NCBI GenBank assembly: GCA_004292515.1
Contig: RDXB01000060.1
Location: 1 to 64,000, forward strand
DNA: 64,000 nt
DNA from: Oscillatoriales cyanobacterium
GTDB taxonomy: Bacteria; Cyanobacteriota; Cyanobacteriia; CACIAM-69d
Reading direction: 5' to 3'
Of this stretch, positions 36,981 to 47,227 are shown in pieces. Below the pieces are notes generated by a model. That model saw only the letters and a list, made by a program, of their open reading frames with translations. It searched no databases and was not told the DNA's origin. The first letter of the stretch is position 1, and each line of letters begins with the position of its first letter. The position numbers and the translations under genes were made by a program.

Positions 36981-37348
36981 TGGCCAAGCCCGGTAAGATT
37001 CAAGTCAATGCCAACGGCAACGCTGTGCGTCACAAGATGCACGTCAAAACAGGCGATACCGTTCAGGTAATCTCCGGTCGTGACAAAGGAAAAGTTGGCA
37101 AAATTGTGCGGATTTTCCCTAAAACGAGCCAAGTGATCGTCGAAGGGGTGAACCAAAAAACCAAGCACACCAAGCCGACCCAGGAAGGCGAATCGGGCAA
37201 AGTCGAGGTGCGCGAGTTCCCGATCCATAGCTCGAACGTCCTGCACTATTCGGAAAAAGAAAAGGTCGCCAGCCGCGTTTGCTACACCTTCACCGACCAA
37301 GGGAAGAAGGTACGCAAGCTGATCAAAACTGGCGAAATCATCGACTAA
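36980..37348 (+). CDS. rplX: 50S ribosomal protein L24
   Basis: 122 residues. [40 protein letters not shown] is the KOW motif region. L24 starts assembly of the 50S subunit. Translation is probably coupled to rplN. Confidence 0.97.
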   Translation: MAKPGKIQVNANGNAVRHKMHVKTGDTVQVISGRDKGKVGKIVRIFPKTSQVIVEGVNQKTKHTKPTQEGESGKVEVREFPIHSSNVLHYSEKEKVASRVCYTFTDQGKKVRKLIKTGEIID

Positions 37349-37374
37349 CGTTGCGCCCGATCGCTGAAAGAGCC

Positions 37375-37920
37375 ATGCCAGCACGACTGAAAACCATTTA
37401 CAAGGAAACGATCGTGCCGAAGCTGACAGAACAGTTTCGGTACGAGAACATTCACCAAGTGCCCAAGGTGGTGAAGATCACGGTCAACCGTGGTTTGGGC
37501 GAAGCCTCCCAAAATGCCAAAGCCCTAGAGTCTTCTCTAGTGGAACTGGCGACGATCACGGGTCAACGCCCGGTCGTCACCCGCGCCAAAAAGGCGATTG
37601 CCGGTTTTAAACTGCGCCAGGGCATGCCGGTCGGCATGATGGTGACCCTGCGCTCCGACAAGATGTATGACTTTCTTGATCGGCTGGTGCGCCTCTCACT
37701 GCCCCGGATTCGGGATTTCCGAGGAGTTAGCCCCAATAGCTTTGATGGGCGCGGCAACTACTCCTTGGGTCTGCGCGAACAGTTGATCTTCCCTGAAATC
37801 AGCTACGACGGCATCGACCAAATTCGCGGGATGGACATTTGCATCACGACGAGTGCCACCAATGACGAAGAAGGCCGCGCGCTGCTCAAGGAAATGGGCA
37901 TGCCGTTCCGGGACAAGTAG
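37375..37920 (+). CDS. rplE: 50S ribosomal protein L5
   Basis: 181 residues from ATG at 37375; the frame is open upstream into rplX but that part has no L5 similarity. [57 protein letters not shown] and [22 protein letters not shown] are L5 signatures. It binds 5S rRNA. The gene for S14 (rpsN) that follows rplE in E. coli is absent here, as usual in cyanobacteria. Confidence 0.98.
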   Translation: MPARLKTIYKETIVPKLTEQFRYENIHQVPKVVKITVNRGLGEASQNAKALESSLVELATITGQRPVVTRAKKAIAGFKLRQGMPVGMMVTLRSDKMYDFLDRLVRLSLPRIRDFRGVSPNSFDGRGNYSLGLREQLIFPEISYDGIDQIRGMDICITTSATNDEEGRALLKEMGMPFRDK

Positions 37921-37938
37921 CGTTGCAAGGAGCGAACC

Positions 37939-38337
37939 ATGGTTAATGATCCCATCGCAGATATGCTGACGCGCATTCGCAACGCCTGCCTGGCGCGTCA
38001 CCAAAAAACGGAAATTCCGGCAACGAAGATGACCCGCAGCATCGCTGAGGTGCTCAAGTCTGAAGGCTTCGTCGCAGAAGTGGAAGAAACAGGGGAAGGC
38101 GTGCAGAAGACGCTGCTGATTTCCTTGAAATACAAGGGCAAGCAGCGCCGTCCGATCATCTCGAACCTGAAGCGCGTGAGCAAGCCGGGTCTCCGCGTCT
38201 ATTCCAATCGCCGCGATTTGCCCCGCGTGTTGGGCGGTATCGGCATCGCAATCGTCTCGACCTCTCGAGGCATCATGACCGATCGCGACGCGCGTCAGCA
38301 GGGCATCGGTGGCGAAGTCCTCTGCTACGTCTGGTAA
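37939..38337 (+). CDS. rpsH: 30S ribosomal protein S8
   Basis: 132 residues. [19 protein letters not shown] at the N-terminus and [26 protein letters not shown] at the C-terminus are diagnostic. In E. coli S8 represses the spc operon by binding mRNA near rplE; a matching site was not looked for in detail here. Confidence 0.98.
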   Translation: MVNDPIADMLTRIRNACLARHQKTEIPATKMTRSIAEVLKSEGFVAEVEETGEGVQKTLLISLKYKGKQRRPIISNLKRVSKPGLRVYSNRRDLPRVLGGIGIAIVSTSRGIMTDRDARQQGIGGEVLCYVW

Positions 38338-38363
38338 TCCCTACGACGAAGGAGTTCTCAATC

Positions 38364-38903
38364 GTGTCCCGCATCGGCAAGCGTCCCATTCTCATTCCCA
38401 AAGGGGTGACGGTGACGATCGACGGCCAAACCGTCTCGGTCAAAGGCTCTAAAGGCGAGTTGACCCGCACCTTCCCCCCTGAAATTCTGTTCGCGCAAGA
38501 AGATGACCAACTGGTTGTCACCCGGCGCGATGAGTCTCGCCCTGCCCGCCAGCGCCATGGCCTCTGCCGTACCCTCCTGGCCAACATGGTCGAAGGGGTC
38601 TCCCAAGGCTTCCAGCGTCGCCTGGAAATCCAGGGAGTCGGTTACCGGGCAGCCGTTCAAGGCACTACCTTGAACCTGTCCATGGGCTACAGCCACCCGG
38701 TGAATATTCCTGCCCCTGCTGGAATCCAATTCGCGGTGGAAAACAACACCAACGTGATTGTCACCGGCATCGACAAGGAGCTGGTGGGTAACACGGCTGC
38801 TCGTGTTCGTGCTGTGCGCAAACCGGAACCCTACAAGGGCAAAGGGATTCGCTACCAGGGTGAAGTTGTTCGCCGCAAGGCAGGTAAGACAGGTAAGAAA
38901 TAA
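38364..38903 (+). CDS. rplF: 50S ribosomal protein L6
   Basis: 179 residues, GTG start at 38364 preceded by gaaggag. [45 protein letters not shown] and [26 protein letters not shown] are L6 signatures. It lies near the factor-binding centre. Its TAA overlaps the ATG of rplR by one base. Confidence 0.98.
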   Translation: MSRIGKRPILIPKGVTVTIDGQTVSVKGSKGELTRTFPPEILFAQEDDQLVVTRRDESRPARQRHGLCRTLLANMVEGVSQGFQRRLEIQGVGYRAAVQGTTLNLSMGYSHPVNIPAPAGIQFAVENNTNVIVTGIDKELVGNTAARVRAVRKPEPYKGKGIRYQGEVVRRKAGKTGKK

Positions 38904-39265
38904 TGAAAGCCACTCGCAAGGATATGGTGCAGCGTCGCCACGGGCGGGTGCGCCGCAAAATTTCGGGAACCCCCGATCGGCCTCGCCTGTGCGTGTTTCG
39001 CTCGCACCAGCACATTTATGCCCAGGTGATCGACGACACCCAACATCACACGTTGGTGGCCGCCTCGACCCTGGAGCCCGATCTCAAATCGCAGCTTGAA
39101 GGTAGCCGCGATTGTGAGGCAGCCGCAGCTGTGGGTAAGCTGCTGGCCGAGCGCGCCCAAGCAAAGGGCGTTACCCAAGTTGTGTTCGATCGCGGCGGTA
39201 ATCTTTACCACGGTCGCGTCAAGGCTCTGGCCGACGCGGCGCGCGAAGCCGGACTGAACTTCTAG
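38903..39265 (+). CDS. rplR: 50S ribosomal protein L18
   Basis: 120 residues. [33 protein letters not shown] and [26 protein letters not shown] are typical. L18 binds 5S rRNA with L5. It is coupled to rplF by a one-base overlap. Confidence 0.97.
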   Translation: MKATRKDMVQRRHGRVRRKISGTPDRPRLCVFRSHQHIYAQVIDDTQHHTLVAASTLEPDLKSQLEGSRDCEAAAAVGKLLAERAQAKGVTQVVFDRGGNLYHGRVKALADAAREAGLNF

Positions 39266-39288
39266 GCGAGAACTCAGGAGTATTCACT

Positions 39289-39813
39289 ATGGCAACTCGT
39301 CGTAAAGGCAATCGCACCCGCGAGAAAGAGTCCGAATGGCAAGAGCGCGTCGTCCAAATCCGTCGCGTCACCAAGGTGGTCAAAGGCGGTAAAAAGCTCA
39401 GCTTCCGCGCTGTGGTCGTGATCGGTAATGAACGCGGTCAAGTAGGCGTGGGCGTAGGCAAAGCTGCTGATGTGATCGGTGCCGTCAAGAAGGGCGTGGC
39501 CGATGGCAAAAAGCACCTAGTTGACGTGCCCCTAATCAAGGGCGATACGATCCCCCACCCCACCAACGGGGTCGGTGGTGGTAGCTCCAAGGTGATGATG
39601 CGTCCGGCAGCTCCCGGTACCGGGGTAATTGCTGGGGGCGCAGTCCGCACCGTTCTGGAGCTGGCTGGCGTGAAGAATATCCTCGCCAAGCAATTGGGTT
39701 CCGATAACCCTTTGAACAACGCCCGTGCTGCTTTGGATGCCCTGTCATCCCTGCGGACTTTTGCCGAAGTGGCCGAAGACCGGGGTGTGGCCCTCGAGCA
39801 CCTGTACAAATAG
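39289..39813 (+). CDS. rpsE: 30S ribosomal protein S5
   Basis: 174 residues. [37 protein letters not shown] forms the double-stranded RNA-binding-like domain, and [31 protein letters not shown] the second domain. It acts in decoding accuracy. L30 (rpmD), which follows in E. coli, is missing here, as in other cyanobacteria. Confidence 0.98.
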   Translation: MATRRKGNRTREKESEWQERVVQIRRVTKVVKGGKKLSFRAVVVIGNERGQVGVGVGKAADVIGAVKKGVADGKKHLVDVPLIKGDTIPHPTNGVGGGSSKVMMRPAAPGTGVIAGGAVRTVLELAGVKNILAKQLGSDNPLNNARAALDALSSLRTFAEVAEDRGVALEHLYK

Positions 39814-39840
39814 TTCCGGTCATCGACGGAGACCAAATCC

Positions 39841-40284
39841 ATGAAAATCACGGATGTACAGCCTAAGAAAGGCTCCAAAAAGCGCGGCCGCCGCGTGGGT
39901 CGCGGCATCGCTGCTGGCCAGGGCGCGAGCTGTGGCTTTGGGATGCGGGGTCAGAAGTCGCGATCGGGTAGCGGTACTCGGCCCGGCTTTGAAGGGGGTC
40001 AAATGCCCCTGTATCGCCGCGTTCCCAAGCTGAAGCACTTCCCGCTGATCAACCGCCAAGCCTACACGATCGTCAATGTTGGCAGCCTTGCTGACTTGGC
40101 CGCAGGCTCGACGGTAACGTTGGCTTCCTTGATGGAGGCGGGCATCGTCACCACCAATGACGGCCCGCTCAAGCTGCTGGGTGGCGGCGATCTGTCGGTG
40201 AAGCTGACCGTGGAAGCGGCCCGCTTCACGGCCACGGCAAAACAAAAGATCGAAGCAGCCGGCGGTACTTGCACGGTTGTCTAA
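39841..40284 (+). CDS. rplO: 50S ribosomal protein L15
   Basis: 147 residues. [31 protein letters not shown] is the Gly/Arg-rich N-terminal arm and [20 protein letters not shown] the next signature. 50 bases before secY. Confidence 0.97.
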   Translation: MKITDVQPKKGSKKRGRRVGRGIAAGQGASCGFGMRGQKSRSGSGTRPGFEGGQMPLYRRVPKLKHFPLINRQAYTIVNVGSLADLAAGSTVTLASLMEAGIVTTNDGPLKLLGGGDLSVKLTVEAARFTATAKQKIEAAGGTCTVV

Positions 40285-40334
40285 GATTGAAGTTGGGAAT
40301 CCGGTTGCTGAAATTTGCCTGAGGTGTACCAACC

Positions 40335-41657
40335 ATGGTCGTCAGTCGAGATAAAGCGCCAACAGCCCAAGAAACCTTCATGCAAATGGCCCAGGCGGCT
40401 GGCCTGCGGGGGCGGTTGCTGGTGACCGTCGGCCTGCTAGTGCTGGTGCGCCTTGGGATCTTTGTTCCGGTGCCGGGGATTGATCGTGCAGCCTTTGGCA
40501 ATGCGATTCAAAACAGCGGCTTGGGTGGCATTGTTGGCTTTTTGGATATTTTCTCCGGGGGCGGTCTGTCCCTGCTGGGGATCTTCGCGCTCGGCATTTT
40601 GCCCTACATCAACGCCTCAATCATCATCCAACTGCTGACGGCTGCCCTGCCGTCTCTGGAGGATCTACAAAAGAACGAGGGCGAAGCTGGTCGGCGAAAG
40701 ATTGCTCAAATCACCCGTTATGTGTCGGTGGGTTGGGCAATCATTCAAAGCACTGGAATTGCCCTGTGGATTTCTGCCCTGGGAGCAACTGCGGAGCCGG
40801 GTCCACTCTTTGCGATCAAGACGGCTTTGGCCCTAACGGCAGGGTCGATGTTCGTGATGTGGGTTGGGGAGCTGATCACGGAGCGCGGTGTGGGCAACGG
40901 TGCGTCGCTGTTGATCTTTGTCAACATTGTCTCGACCTTTCCCAAGTCCGTTGGGCAAACTCTGGAGCTGGCCCAAAGTGGCGATCGCTCGACCATTGGT
41001 GGAATTGTGCTGCTGATGCTGGCCTTTTTGGCCACGATCGTTGGCATTGTCTTTGTCCAAGAGGGGGCAAGACGGATCCCGATCGTGATGGCTCGCCGTC
41101 AGGTGGGCCGGCGCACGTATCAAGAACGCAGCAGCTATTTGCCATTGCGGCTCAACCAGGGCGGCGTGATGCCGATCATCTTTGCAACGGCAGTGTTGGT
41201 GGTGCCTGCTTCCCTCGCGCAGTTTGCCAACAATGAAATTCTGGCTAGGGTGGCAACCTACCTCAGCCCCACGGGGCCGGCTCCCTGGCTCTATGTGCTG
41301 GTGTATCTGACCCTGATTCTGTTCTTTAGCTATTTTTATTCGTCGCTGGTGGTGAACCCGGTGGATATGGCCCAGAATTTGAAAAAGATGGGGGCCAGTA
41401 TTCCCGGTGTGCGTCCAGGGCAAGCGACTAGCAAACGGGTGCAGCAGATTTTGAATCGGCTGACCTTCCTGGGGGCAATTTTCTTGGGTTTGGTGGCGAT
41501 CGTACCGACAGCGGTGGAGAGTGCGACCAATGTTCGTACTTTCCAGGGCTTAGGGGCTACATCGTTTTTGATCCTGGTCGGGGTGGCGATTGAAACCGCG
41601 AAGCAGATTCAGACCTACGTAATTTCCCAGCGCTACGAAGGGATGGTGAAGCAGTGA
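40335..41657 (+). CDS. secY: preprotein translocase subunit SecY
   Basis: 440 residues with ten predicted membrane helices, beginning with LRGRLLVTVGLLVLVRLGIFVPVPGID. The plug and first-helix region (GILALGILPYINASIIIQLLT, here FALGILPYINASIIIQLL) and the cytoplasmic loop RRTYQERSSYLPLRLNQGGVMPIIFA are hallmarks. It forms the protein channel in the plasma and thylakoid membranes. Its stop overlaps the adk GTG by 4 bases. Confidence 0.98.
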   Translation: MVVSRDKAPTAQETFMQMAQAAGLRGRLLVTVGLLVLVRLGIFVPVPGIDRAAFGNAIQNSGLGGIVGFLDIFSGGGLSLLGIFALGILPYINASIIIQLLTAALPSLEDLQKNEGEAGRRKIAQITRYVSVGWAIIQSTGIALWISALGATAEPGPLFAIKTALALTAGSMFVMWVGELITERGVGNGASLLIFVNIVSTFPKSVGQTLELAQSGDRSTIGGIVLLMLAFLATIVGIVFVQEGARRIPIVMARRQVGRRTYQERSSYLPLRLNQGGVMPIIFATAVLVVPASLAQFANNEILARVATYLSPTGPAPWLYVLVYLTLILFFSYFYSSLVVNPVDMAQNLKKMGASIPGVRPGQATSKRVQQILNRLTFLGAIFLGLVAIVPTAVESATNVRTFQGLGATSFLILVGVAIETAKQIQTYVISQRYEGMVKQ

Positions 41658-42226
41658 CGCGATTGATCTTTTTCGGACCTCCGGGTGCAGGCAAGGGTAC
41701 TCAGGCCAAGCAGTTGTCGGCGGAGTATGGGATTCCCCATATCTCGACTGGTGATATTTTGCGGGATGCGGTGAACCAAGGGACGGAGTTGGGACAACAG
41801 GCGAAGTCCTTCATGGATCGCGGTGCGTTGGTTCCCGATGACCTGATTATTGGGATTATCAAAGACCGTTTGGCTCAGTCTGATGCCCAGCAGGGTTGGA
41901 TCCTAGATGGGTTCCCCCGCAATGTTGCCCAAGCTGAGAAGCTGAATGAGATGCTAGCGGCGACAGGTCAAGGGTGCGATCGCGTCCTGAGCTTGGTGGT
42001 ACCCGATGAAGTCCTGAAAACCCGTCTGTTGAGCCGTGGTGCTCAGGAGGGGCGATCGGACGATAATCTGGCCACGATCGAGCATCGGCTAGCGGTTTTT
42101 CACCAAACTACGTCGCCGCTGCTGGATTTCTACAAGACCCACAATGCGTCTTTGCTGGCGGAGGTGGATGGTCACCAACCGATGGATCAGGTGACGATCG
42201 CCCTCAAGCAGGCGATCGCCCACTAA
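41654..42226 (+). CDS. adk: adenylate kinase
   Basis: 190 residues, GTG start overlapping secY. The P-loop FGPPGAGKGTQAKQL is at the N-terminus, then HISTGDILRDAV, and GWILDGFPRNVAQA. The lid domain is short (no Cys4 zinc site), the form usual in cyanobacteria. It interconverts ATP, AMP and ADP. A 133-base gap separates it from infA. Confidence 0.97.
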   Translation: MTRLIFFGPPGAGKGTQAKQLSAEYGIPHISTGDILRDAVNQGTELGQQAKSFMDRGALVPDDLIIGIIKDRLAQSDAQQGWILDGFPRNVAQAEKLNEMLAATGQGCDRVLSLVVPDEVLKTRLLSRGAQEGRSDDNLATIEHRLAVFHQTTSPLLDFYKTHNASLLAEVDGHQPMDQVTIALKQAIAH

Positions 42227-42359
42227 CTTGCTGCTCATCGCGTTTTGGCCCAGCTACGGACGCGATCGCCCCTTGTGCTAGTTTGTCAGTGTTATTGCGC
42301 CTTAACAGCAAGACCGCTGACTGTCAACCGACTCGACGTGAATACAGGAGACCTGATCC

Positions 42360-42596
42360 TTGTCGAAGCAAGATCTGATCGAAATGGAAGGAACCGTGAC
42401 CGAATCGCTGCCGAACGCCATGTTTCGGGTCGATTTGGACAACGGTTTTAACGTCCTAGCACATATTTCCGGCAAAATCCGCCGCAACTACATCAAGATT
42501 TTGCCGGGCGATCGCGTCAAGGTAGAGCTGACCCCCTACGACCTGACCAAGGGTCGGATCACCTACCGCCTCAAAAACACTGGGGGCAAAAAATAG
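42360..42596 (+). CDS. infA: translation initiation factor IF-1
   Basis: 78 residues. [25 protein letters not shown] and [36 protein letters not shown] make up the S1-type OB fold. The start codon must be TTG at 42360, since no ATG or GTG lies at the conserved N-terminus; it is preceded by acaggagacc. Binds the A site during initiation. Confidence 0.96.
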   Translation: MSKQDLIEMEGTVTESLPNAMFRVDLDNGFNVLAHISGKIRRNYIKILPGDRVKVELTPYDLTKGRITYRLKNTGGKK

Positions 42597-42689
42597 GCGG
42601 CTCGTTCATTTACAGCTTCCGGCTGACCCAGTGGGTTGATCTGGCTACCGTTTTTCTCTAAAATTCCAAGTTTGGAGATTTTAACCATC

Positions 42690-42803
42690 ATGAAAGTCCG
42701 AGCCTCCGTCCGCAAAATGTGCGAAAAGTGTCGCGTGATTCGTCGTCGCGGCCGCGTTATGGTCATTTGCCAAAACCCGAAGCACAAACAGCGCCAAGGG
42801 TAA
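42690..42803 (+). CDS. rpmJ: 50S ribosomal protein L36
   Basis: 37 residues, ATG at 42690: [19 protein letters not shown], then [15 protein letters not shown]. The Cys/Cys/Cys/His set (CEKC...C...H) is the zinc-binding form. The length is exact for the family. It is placed between infA and rpsM as in most bacteria, with a gattttaacc lead and ggag nearby. Confidence 0.97.
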   Translation: MKVRASVRKMCEKCRVIRRRGRVMVICQNPKHKQRQG

Positions 42804-42881
42804 GCCGTTAAAAACGCCAGGGTGGTTGTAGTTGCCTTGCGCCATCAAAGACAGAGCATCTAAACGTTAGGGAGAACCAAC

Positions 42882-43259
42882 GTGGCACGTATTTCCGGTG
42901 TAGATTTACCGCGCGATAAGCGCATTGAAATTGGGCTGACCTATATTTACGGCATTGGTCTGACCCTATCTAAGAAGATCTTGGCCGCCACGGGTGTTAA
43001 CCCTGATACGCGCGTCAAAGATCTCAATGATGCCGATGTGACTGCGCTGCGCGCCGAACTGGATAACTACCAAGTCGAGGGTGACCTGCGCCGTTTCGAG
43101 GCCATGAACATCAAGCGACTGATGGACATTGGTTGCTATCGGGGCCGTCGTCACCGCGCAGGCTTGCCGGTGAGGGGTCAGCGGACGCGCACGAATGCCC
43201 GGACTCGCCGGGGTGGTCGCCGCACGGTGGCCGGTAAGAAGAAGGCTCCGCGCAAATAA
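42882..43259 (+). CDS. rpsM: 30S ribosomal protein S13
   Basis: 125 residues, GTG start after ttagggagaacc. [25 protein letters not shown], then [27 protein letters not shown] are diagnostic. It contacts the P-site tRNA and bridges to the 50S subunit. First gene of the alpha operon segment. Confidence 0.98.
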   Translation: MARISGVDLPRDKRIEIGLTYIYGIGLTLSKKILAATGVNPDTRVKDLNDADVTALRAELDNYQVEGDLRRFEAMNIKRLMDIGCYRGRRHRAGLPVRGQRTRTNARTRRGGRRTVAGKKKAPRK

Positions 43260-43310
43260 TCGACTGGTTTTGGTTCCTTTCAACGAACGTTTTGGTTCTG
43301 TTCAACAGCT

Positions 43311-43706
43311 ATGGCAAAGCAACCTAACAAGCGCTCTGGCCCGCGCAAGCAAAAGCGCAATGTGCCGAGTGGTGTCGCTCACATCCAATCGACCTTCAAC
43401 AACACGATCGTCACGATCACGGATCTCAAGGGCGATGCAATTTCCTGGGCTTCGGCTGGCTCCAGTGGTTTCAAGGGAGCCAAGAAGGGTACGCCCTTCG
43501 CTGCCCAAACCGCTGCTGAAGCGGCTGCCCGCCGTGCATCTGAGCAAGGGATGCGGCAGGTAGAAGTGATGGTGAGTGGGCCGGGTTCGGGTCGTGAAAC
43601 GGCGATTCGGGCGCTGCAAGCATCGGGTTTGGAAATTACCCTGATTCGTGACGTTACGCCGATTCCGCACAACGGCTGCCGTCCGCCCAAGCGTCGTCGG
43701 GTCTAG
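43311..43706 (+). CDS. rpsK: 30S ribosomal protein S11
   Basis: 131 residues. [36 protein letters not shown] and the C-terminal [21 protein letters not shown] are typical. The rpsD (S4) gene that follows in E. coli is not here. A terminator-like hairpin lies 60 bases downstream. Confidence 0.98.
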   Translation: MAKQPNKRSGPRKQKRNVPSGVAHIQSTFNNTIVTITDLKGDAISWASAGSSGFKGAKKGTPFAAQTAAEAAARRASEQGMRQVEVMVSGPGSGRETAIRALQASGLEITLIRDVTPIPHNGCRPPKRRRV

Positions 43707-43766
43707 ACCTTTGGGCGATCGCTTAGCAGAACGTAGCTGATATGGCGATCGCAACTTTGACCCTTA

Positions 43767-43799
43767 GCGGCAGCCTTCGGGCGCTTGCCGCGCGTTTTT
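43767..43799 (+). terminator. terminator-like hairpin between rpsK and rpoA
   Basis: gcggca (43767-43772) pairs with tgccgc (43786-43791), enclosing gcc-ttcg-ggc, a stable UUCG tetraloop stem, with a 3-base bulge. gcgttttt follows. It could attenuate transcription into rpoA or end the transcript, with a new promoter in the 60 bases before rpoA. Confidence 0.5.
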
Positions 43800-43863
43800 C
43801 CTGTTACGGGGCGGCGATCGTCGCCGCATATCGATCGACTAGGCCGGTTGGGAGGCACGAAGC

Positions 43864-44808
43864 GTGTCGCAAGTTCAGATTGAATGCGTTGAATCGAGCA
43901 CGGAAAGCAATCGCAACCTCTATAGCCGTTTGGTTCTAAGCCCGCTGGAGCGCGGTCAAGGGACTACGGTGGGGAATGCCCTGCGCCGGGTGCTGTTGTC
44001 GAACCTGGTGGGTTCAGCGGTCACGGCGGTGCGGATTGCAGGTGTAAACCATGAGTTTGCAACGGTTCCGGGTGTGCGGGAGGATGTGCTAGATATCCTG
44101 CTAAACATGAAGGAATTGGTGCTCAGAAGCCATACGGATCAACCGCAAATTGGCCGGTTGTTGGCCAAGGGACCAAGGGTTGTGACGGCGGATATGTTCG
44201 ACTTGCCTTCGGAAGTGGAGGTAGTCGATCCGACGCAATACATCGCCACTTTGGCAGAGGGAGCCACTCTGGAAATGGAATTCCGGGTGGAGCGCGGTGT
44301 GGGCTACCGCGCGATTGATCGCGGGCGCGATGATGCCTCGGCGATCGACTTTCTGCAAATTGACTCCATCTTCATGCCGGTGCGGAAGGTCAACTACACC
44401 GTGGAGGATGCCCGAATTGGCGAGTCTTTGGAAAAAGACCGGCTGATTCTGGAAATCTCCACCAATGGTAGCCTCACACCCCAGCAGGCCCTCAGCCAGG
44501 CGGCTACGTTGCTGGTCGATCTGTTTAATCCGCTGAAGGATTTCACGATCGAAGCCACCAAGAGCGATCGCCAAGAATCGCAAGATCCCAGCAGCCAAAT
44601 TCCGATCGAGGAATTGCAACTGTCGGTGCGGGCCTATAACTGCCTCAAGCGGGCCCAAATCAACACAGTGGCCGATCTGCTGGAATTTACCCAAGAAGAC
44701 CTCTTGGAAATCAAGAACTTCGGAGCCAAGTCGGCTGAAGAAGTAATCGAAGCGCTGCAACGGCGTTTGGGTATTACGCTGCCCCAAGAAAAGGTGGCGA
44801 AAGCCTAG
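43864..44808 (+). CDS. rpoA: DNA-directed RNA polymerase subunit alpha
   Basis: 314 residues, GTG at 43864 after gggaggcac. The N-terminal assembly domain has LSPLERGQGTTVGNALRRVLLSNLVG and the C-terminal domain has LQLSVRAYNCLKRAQINTVADLLEFT and NFGAKSAEEVIEALQRRLG, which contact UP elements and activators. The linker between the domains (about 225-245) is Ser/Gln/Asp-rich. Confidence 0.98.
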   Translation: MSQVQIECVESSTESNRNLYSRLVLSPLERGQGTTVGNALRRVLLSNLVGSAVTAVRIAGVNHEFATVPGVREDVLDILLNMKELVLRSHTDQPQIGRLLAKGPRVVTADMFDLPSEVEVVDPTQYIATLAEGATLEMEFRVERGVGYRAIDRGRDDASAIDFLQIDSIFMPVRKVNYTVEDARIGESLEKDRLILEISTNGSLTPQQALSQAATLLVDLFNPLKDFTIEATKSDRQESQDPSSQIPIEELQLSVRAYNCLKRAQINTVADLLEFTQEDLLEIKNFGAKSAEEVIEALQRRLGITLPQEKVAKA

Positions 44809-44864
44809 GCAATCACCACCCCCATCCCCCCTGTTCCCCCATTAGTTGAGTAGAGATCGGAGCT

Positions 44865-45215
44865 ATGCGTCACGGTCGTCGCGTTCCTAAACTTAGTAAA
44901 CCCGCTGACCAGCGTCGCGCCCTGCTGCGTGCCCTGGCCACGGAAACGATCCGCAACGGTCAGATCACGACCACCAAGGCGCGGGCCCGGGCCGTGCGTA
45001 CGGAAGTGGATCGGATGATTTCCCTGGCTAAGGATGGTTCCTTGTCGGCCCGTCGCCGGGCCCTAGGCTATCTGTATGACCAGAACTTGGTACATGCTTT
45101 GTTTGAGCAAGCTCCCCAACGCTACGCTGAGCGTAATGGTGGCTACACCCGAATCCTGAGGACTGTTCCCCGCCGGGGCGACAATGCAGAAATGGCCATT
45201 CTGGAGTTGGTTTAA
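44865..45215 (+). CDS. rplQ: 50S ribosomal protein L17
   Basis: 116 residues. [29 protein letters not shown] and the C-terminal [25 protein letters not shown] are L17 signatures. 56 bases after rpoA, 32 before truA. Confidence 0.98.
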   Translation: MRHGRRVPKLSKPADQRRALLRALATETIRNGQITTTKARARAVRTEVDRMISLAKDGSLSARRRALGYLYDQNLVHALFEQAPQRYAERNGGYTRILRTVPRRGDNAEMAILELV

Positions 45216-45247
45216 CGCACTCCGAGGGCGACCACTGCATCACAACC

Positions 45248-46096
45248 ATGGCTGACTGTCCTGCCGATCAACAGCGGATTGCTCTGGTAATCCAATACCT
45301 GGGAACACAGTTTTGCGGTTGGCAACGGCAACGCTCTGATCGCAGCGTCCAGGCCACCATCGAAGACGCGATCGCCGAGCTGCTGGGTCATTCTGTAGTC
45401 CTCCACGGGGCTGGCCGCACTGATACCGGCGTTCATGCTTCGGCCCAAGTGGCCCACTTCGATGTGGCCAGTCCGATTCCTCCCCAGCGCTGGGCCAAAG
45501 TCCTCAACACTCGGTTGCCAGATGATATTCTGATTCTGGCTTCCTGTGTGGTTCCGAGGGCCTGGCACGCCCGCTTCTCGGCCACGTGGCGGCGTTACCG
45601 CTACGTGCTCTACACCGACCCGCAGCCGAATCTGTTCCTGAAACCCTTTAGCTGGCACTATTACGAGCCGGTACAAGTGGAGTCCATGCAAGCGGCGATC
45701 GCCCCCCTGGTGGGTCGGCATCACCTAGCGGCATTTCACCGGGCCGGTTCCAAGCGCCCCCACTCTTGGGTGGACGTGCATGAAGCCTGGTGTCGGCGAC
45801 GCGGGCCCCTCGTTGAACTAGAGGTGCAAGCCAGTGGCTTCCTCTACGGAATGATGCGGTTGCTGGTGGGAATGTTGGTGCTGGTGGGGCGCGATCGCCT
45901 CAGCGTTGCAGACTTCACCCAAGTTTGGCAAAGCGAGCGCCGAGACTTAGTGAAATATGCTGCCCCGCCTGCGGGATTGTGCCTGTTGCGGATTGGCTAT
46001 CCCGACTCTCCCTTGCCGGAGATTGCTCGCACCAACACATTGCCTTGGTTTGACCTGGCTGATCGGCTAGACCCTCCGAGGCAGACCGCTACATAA
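45248..46096 (+). CDS. truA: tRNA pseudouridine(38-40) synthase
   Basis: 282 residues. IALVIQYLGTQFCGWQRQ and the catalytic loop HGAGRTDTGVHASAQVAHFD near residue 56 (the aspartate of GRTD is the nucleophile) identify TruA. WHARFSATWRRYRYVLY and HHLAAFHRAGS follow the family. It modifies U38-U40 of tRNA anticodon stems. Its place after rplQ is usual in cyanobacteria. Confidence 0.96.
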   Translation: MADCPADQQRIALVIQYLGTQFCGWQRQRSDRSVQATIEDAIAELLGHSVVLHGAGRTDTGVHASAQVAHFDVASPIPPQRWAKVLNTRLPDDILILASCVVPRAWHARFSATWRRYRYVLYTDPQPNLFLKPFSWHYYEPVQVESMQAAIAPLVGRHHLAAFHRAGSKRPHSWVDVHEAWCRRRGPLVELEVQASGFLYGMMRLLVGMLVLVGRDRLSVADFTQVWQSERRDLVKYAAPPAGLCLLRIGYPDSPLPEIARTNTLPWFDLADRLDPPRQTAT

Positions 46097-46177
46097 AACT
46101 TCTAGGCTTAACGCATTACGCGATCGCCCTAGGTTTAACTGCTGTTCTTGCAACTTTTGCAACATCACTCGATCGTT

Positions 46178-46642
46178 ATGTCCATCCCCACCAAAACCTA
46201 CCTTCCCCCCGTCAACGATATCGATCGGCGCTGGTTCGTCGTCGATGCTTCTGGGCAACGTCTGGGCCGTCTGGCTTCGGAAGTAGCCGCTGTGCTGCGG
46301 GGCAAAAACAAGCCCACCTACACCCCCCACTTGGACACCGGTGACTTTGTAGTCATCGTCAACGCCGAGAAAGTGGACGTGACCGGCAAAAAGCGCACCC
46401 AAAAGGTCTATCGCCGTCACTCGGGTCGTCCCGGCGGGATGAAAACCGAGAGCTTTGAAAAGCTGCAAAGCCGCCTGCCTGAACGGATTGTGGAACATGC
46501 CATCAAGGGGATGCTGCCCAAGAATGCATTGGGTCGGCAACTGTTCCGCAAGCTGAAAGTCTATGCCGGCGAAGCCCATCCCCATACGGCACAACAACCC
46601 GAAACCCTGACGATCAACACCATTCCTGGAGGTGAAGGCTAA
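46178..46642 (+). CDS. rplM: 50S ribosomal protein L13
   Basis: 154 residues from ATG at 46178 ([19 protein letters not shown]); a further upstream in-frame start at 46148 lacks conservation. [44 protein letters not shown]-type sequence and [21 protein letters not shown] identify L13. Its last base overlaps the first of rpsI. Confidence 0.97.
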   Translation: MSIPTKTYLPPVNDIDRRWFVVDASGQRLGRLASEVAAVLRGKNKPTYTPHLDTGDFVVIVNAEKVDVTGKKRTQKVYRRHSGRPGGMKTESFEKLQSRLPERIVEHAIKGMLPKNALGRQLFRKLKVYAGEAHPHTAQQPETLTINTIPGGEG

Positions 46643-47055
46643 TGCAAGCAACGGATAACAACGGGCGCGTGATGTATCGTGGCACGGGCCGCCGCAAAAC
46701 CTCGGTGGCACGAGTGCGCTTGGTTCCCGGCTCGGGTCAACTGACAATTAACGGTCGCCCCGGCGACAACTACCTGCAATACAACCCGGTGTACCTAGCT
46801 GCGGCAAAGGCTCCCTTGGAAACCTTGGGGTTGGAAGGTGATTACGACGTGCTGGTGAGCGTGGTGGGTGGCGGCCTCACGGGCCAGGCTGACTCGATCC
46901 GTTTGGGTGTGGCCCGGGCGTTGATTCAGCTTGACCCCGAAAACCGCAAGCCCCTGAAGGTGGAAGGCTACCTGACTCGCGATCCCCGCGCTAAGGAACG
47001 TCGCAAGTACGGTCTGAAGAAAGCCCGGAAGGCCCCGCAGTTCTCGAAGCGTTAA
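46642..47055 (+). CDS. rpsI: 30S ribosomal protein S9
   Basis: 137 residues. [21 protein letters not shown] and the C-terminal [24 protein letters not shown], whose last Lys-Arg touches the P-site tRNA anticodon. It is coupled to rplM by a one-base overlap (TAATG). Confidence 0.98.
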   Translation: MQATDNNGRVMYRGTGRRKTSVARVRLVPGSGQLTINGRPGDNYLQYNPVYLAAAKAPLETLGLEGDYDVLVSVVGGGLTGQADSIRLGVARALIQLDPENRKPLKVEGYLTRDPRAKERRKYGLKKARKAPQFSKR

Positions 47056-47227
47056 TTGTTCGATTGGGTGGCTTGTGGATGGATGGGGACTGACGATCGC
47101 GGCGTGATCATGCTGAGTCGCTAGCCCAATCGAGTCCAGTCCAACTAACACCCTGTTGAATGACCCCTGAAAACATTGTTGGCAACACTGTTCGATCGCC
47201 CCTATAGACTTGGTTGAGGCTGACATC

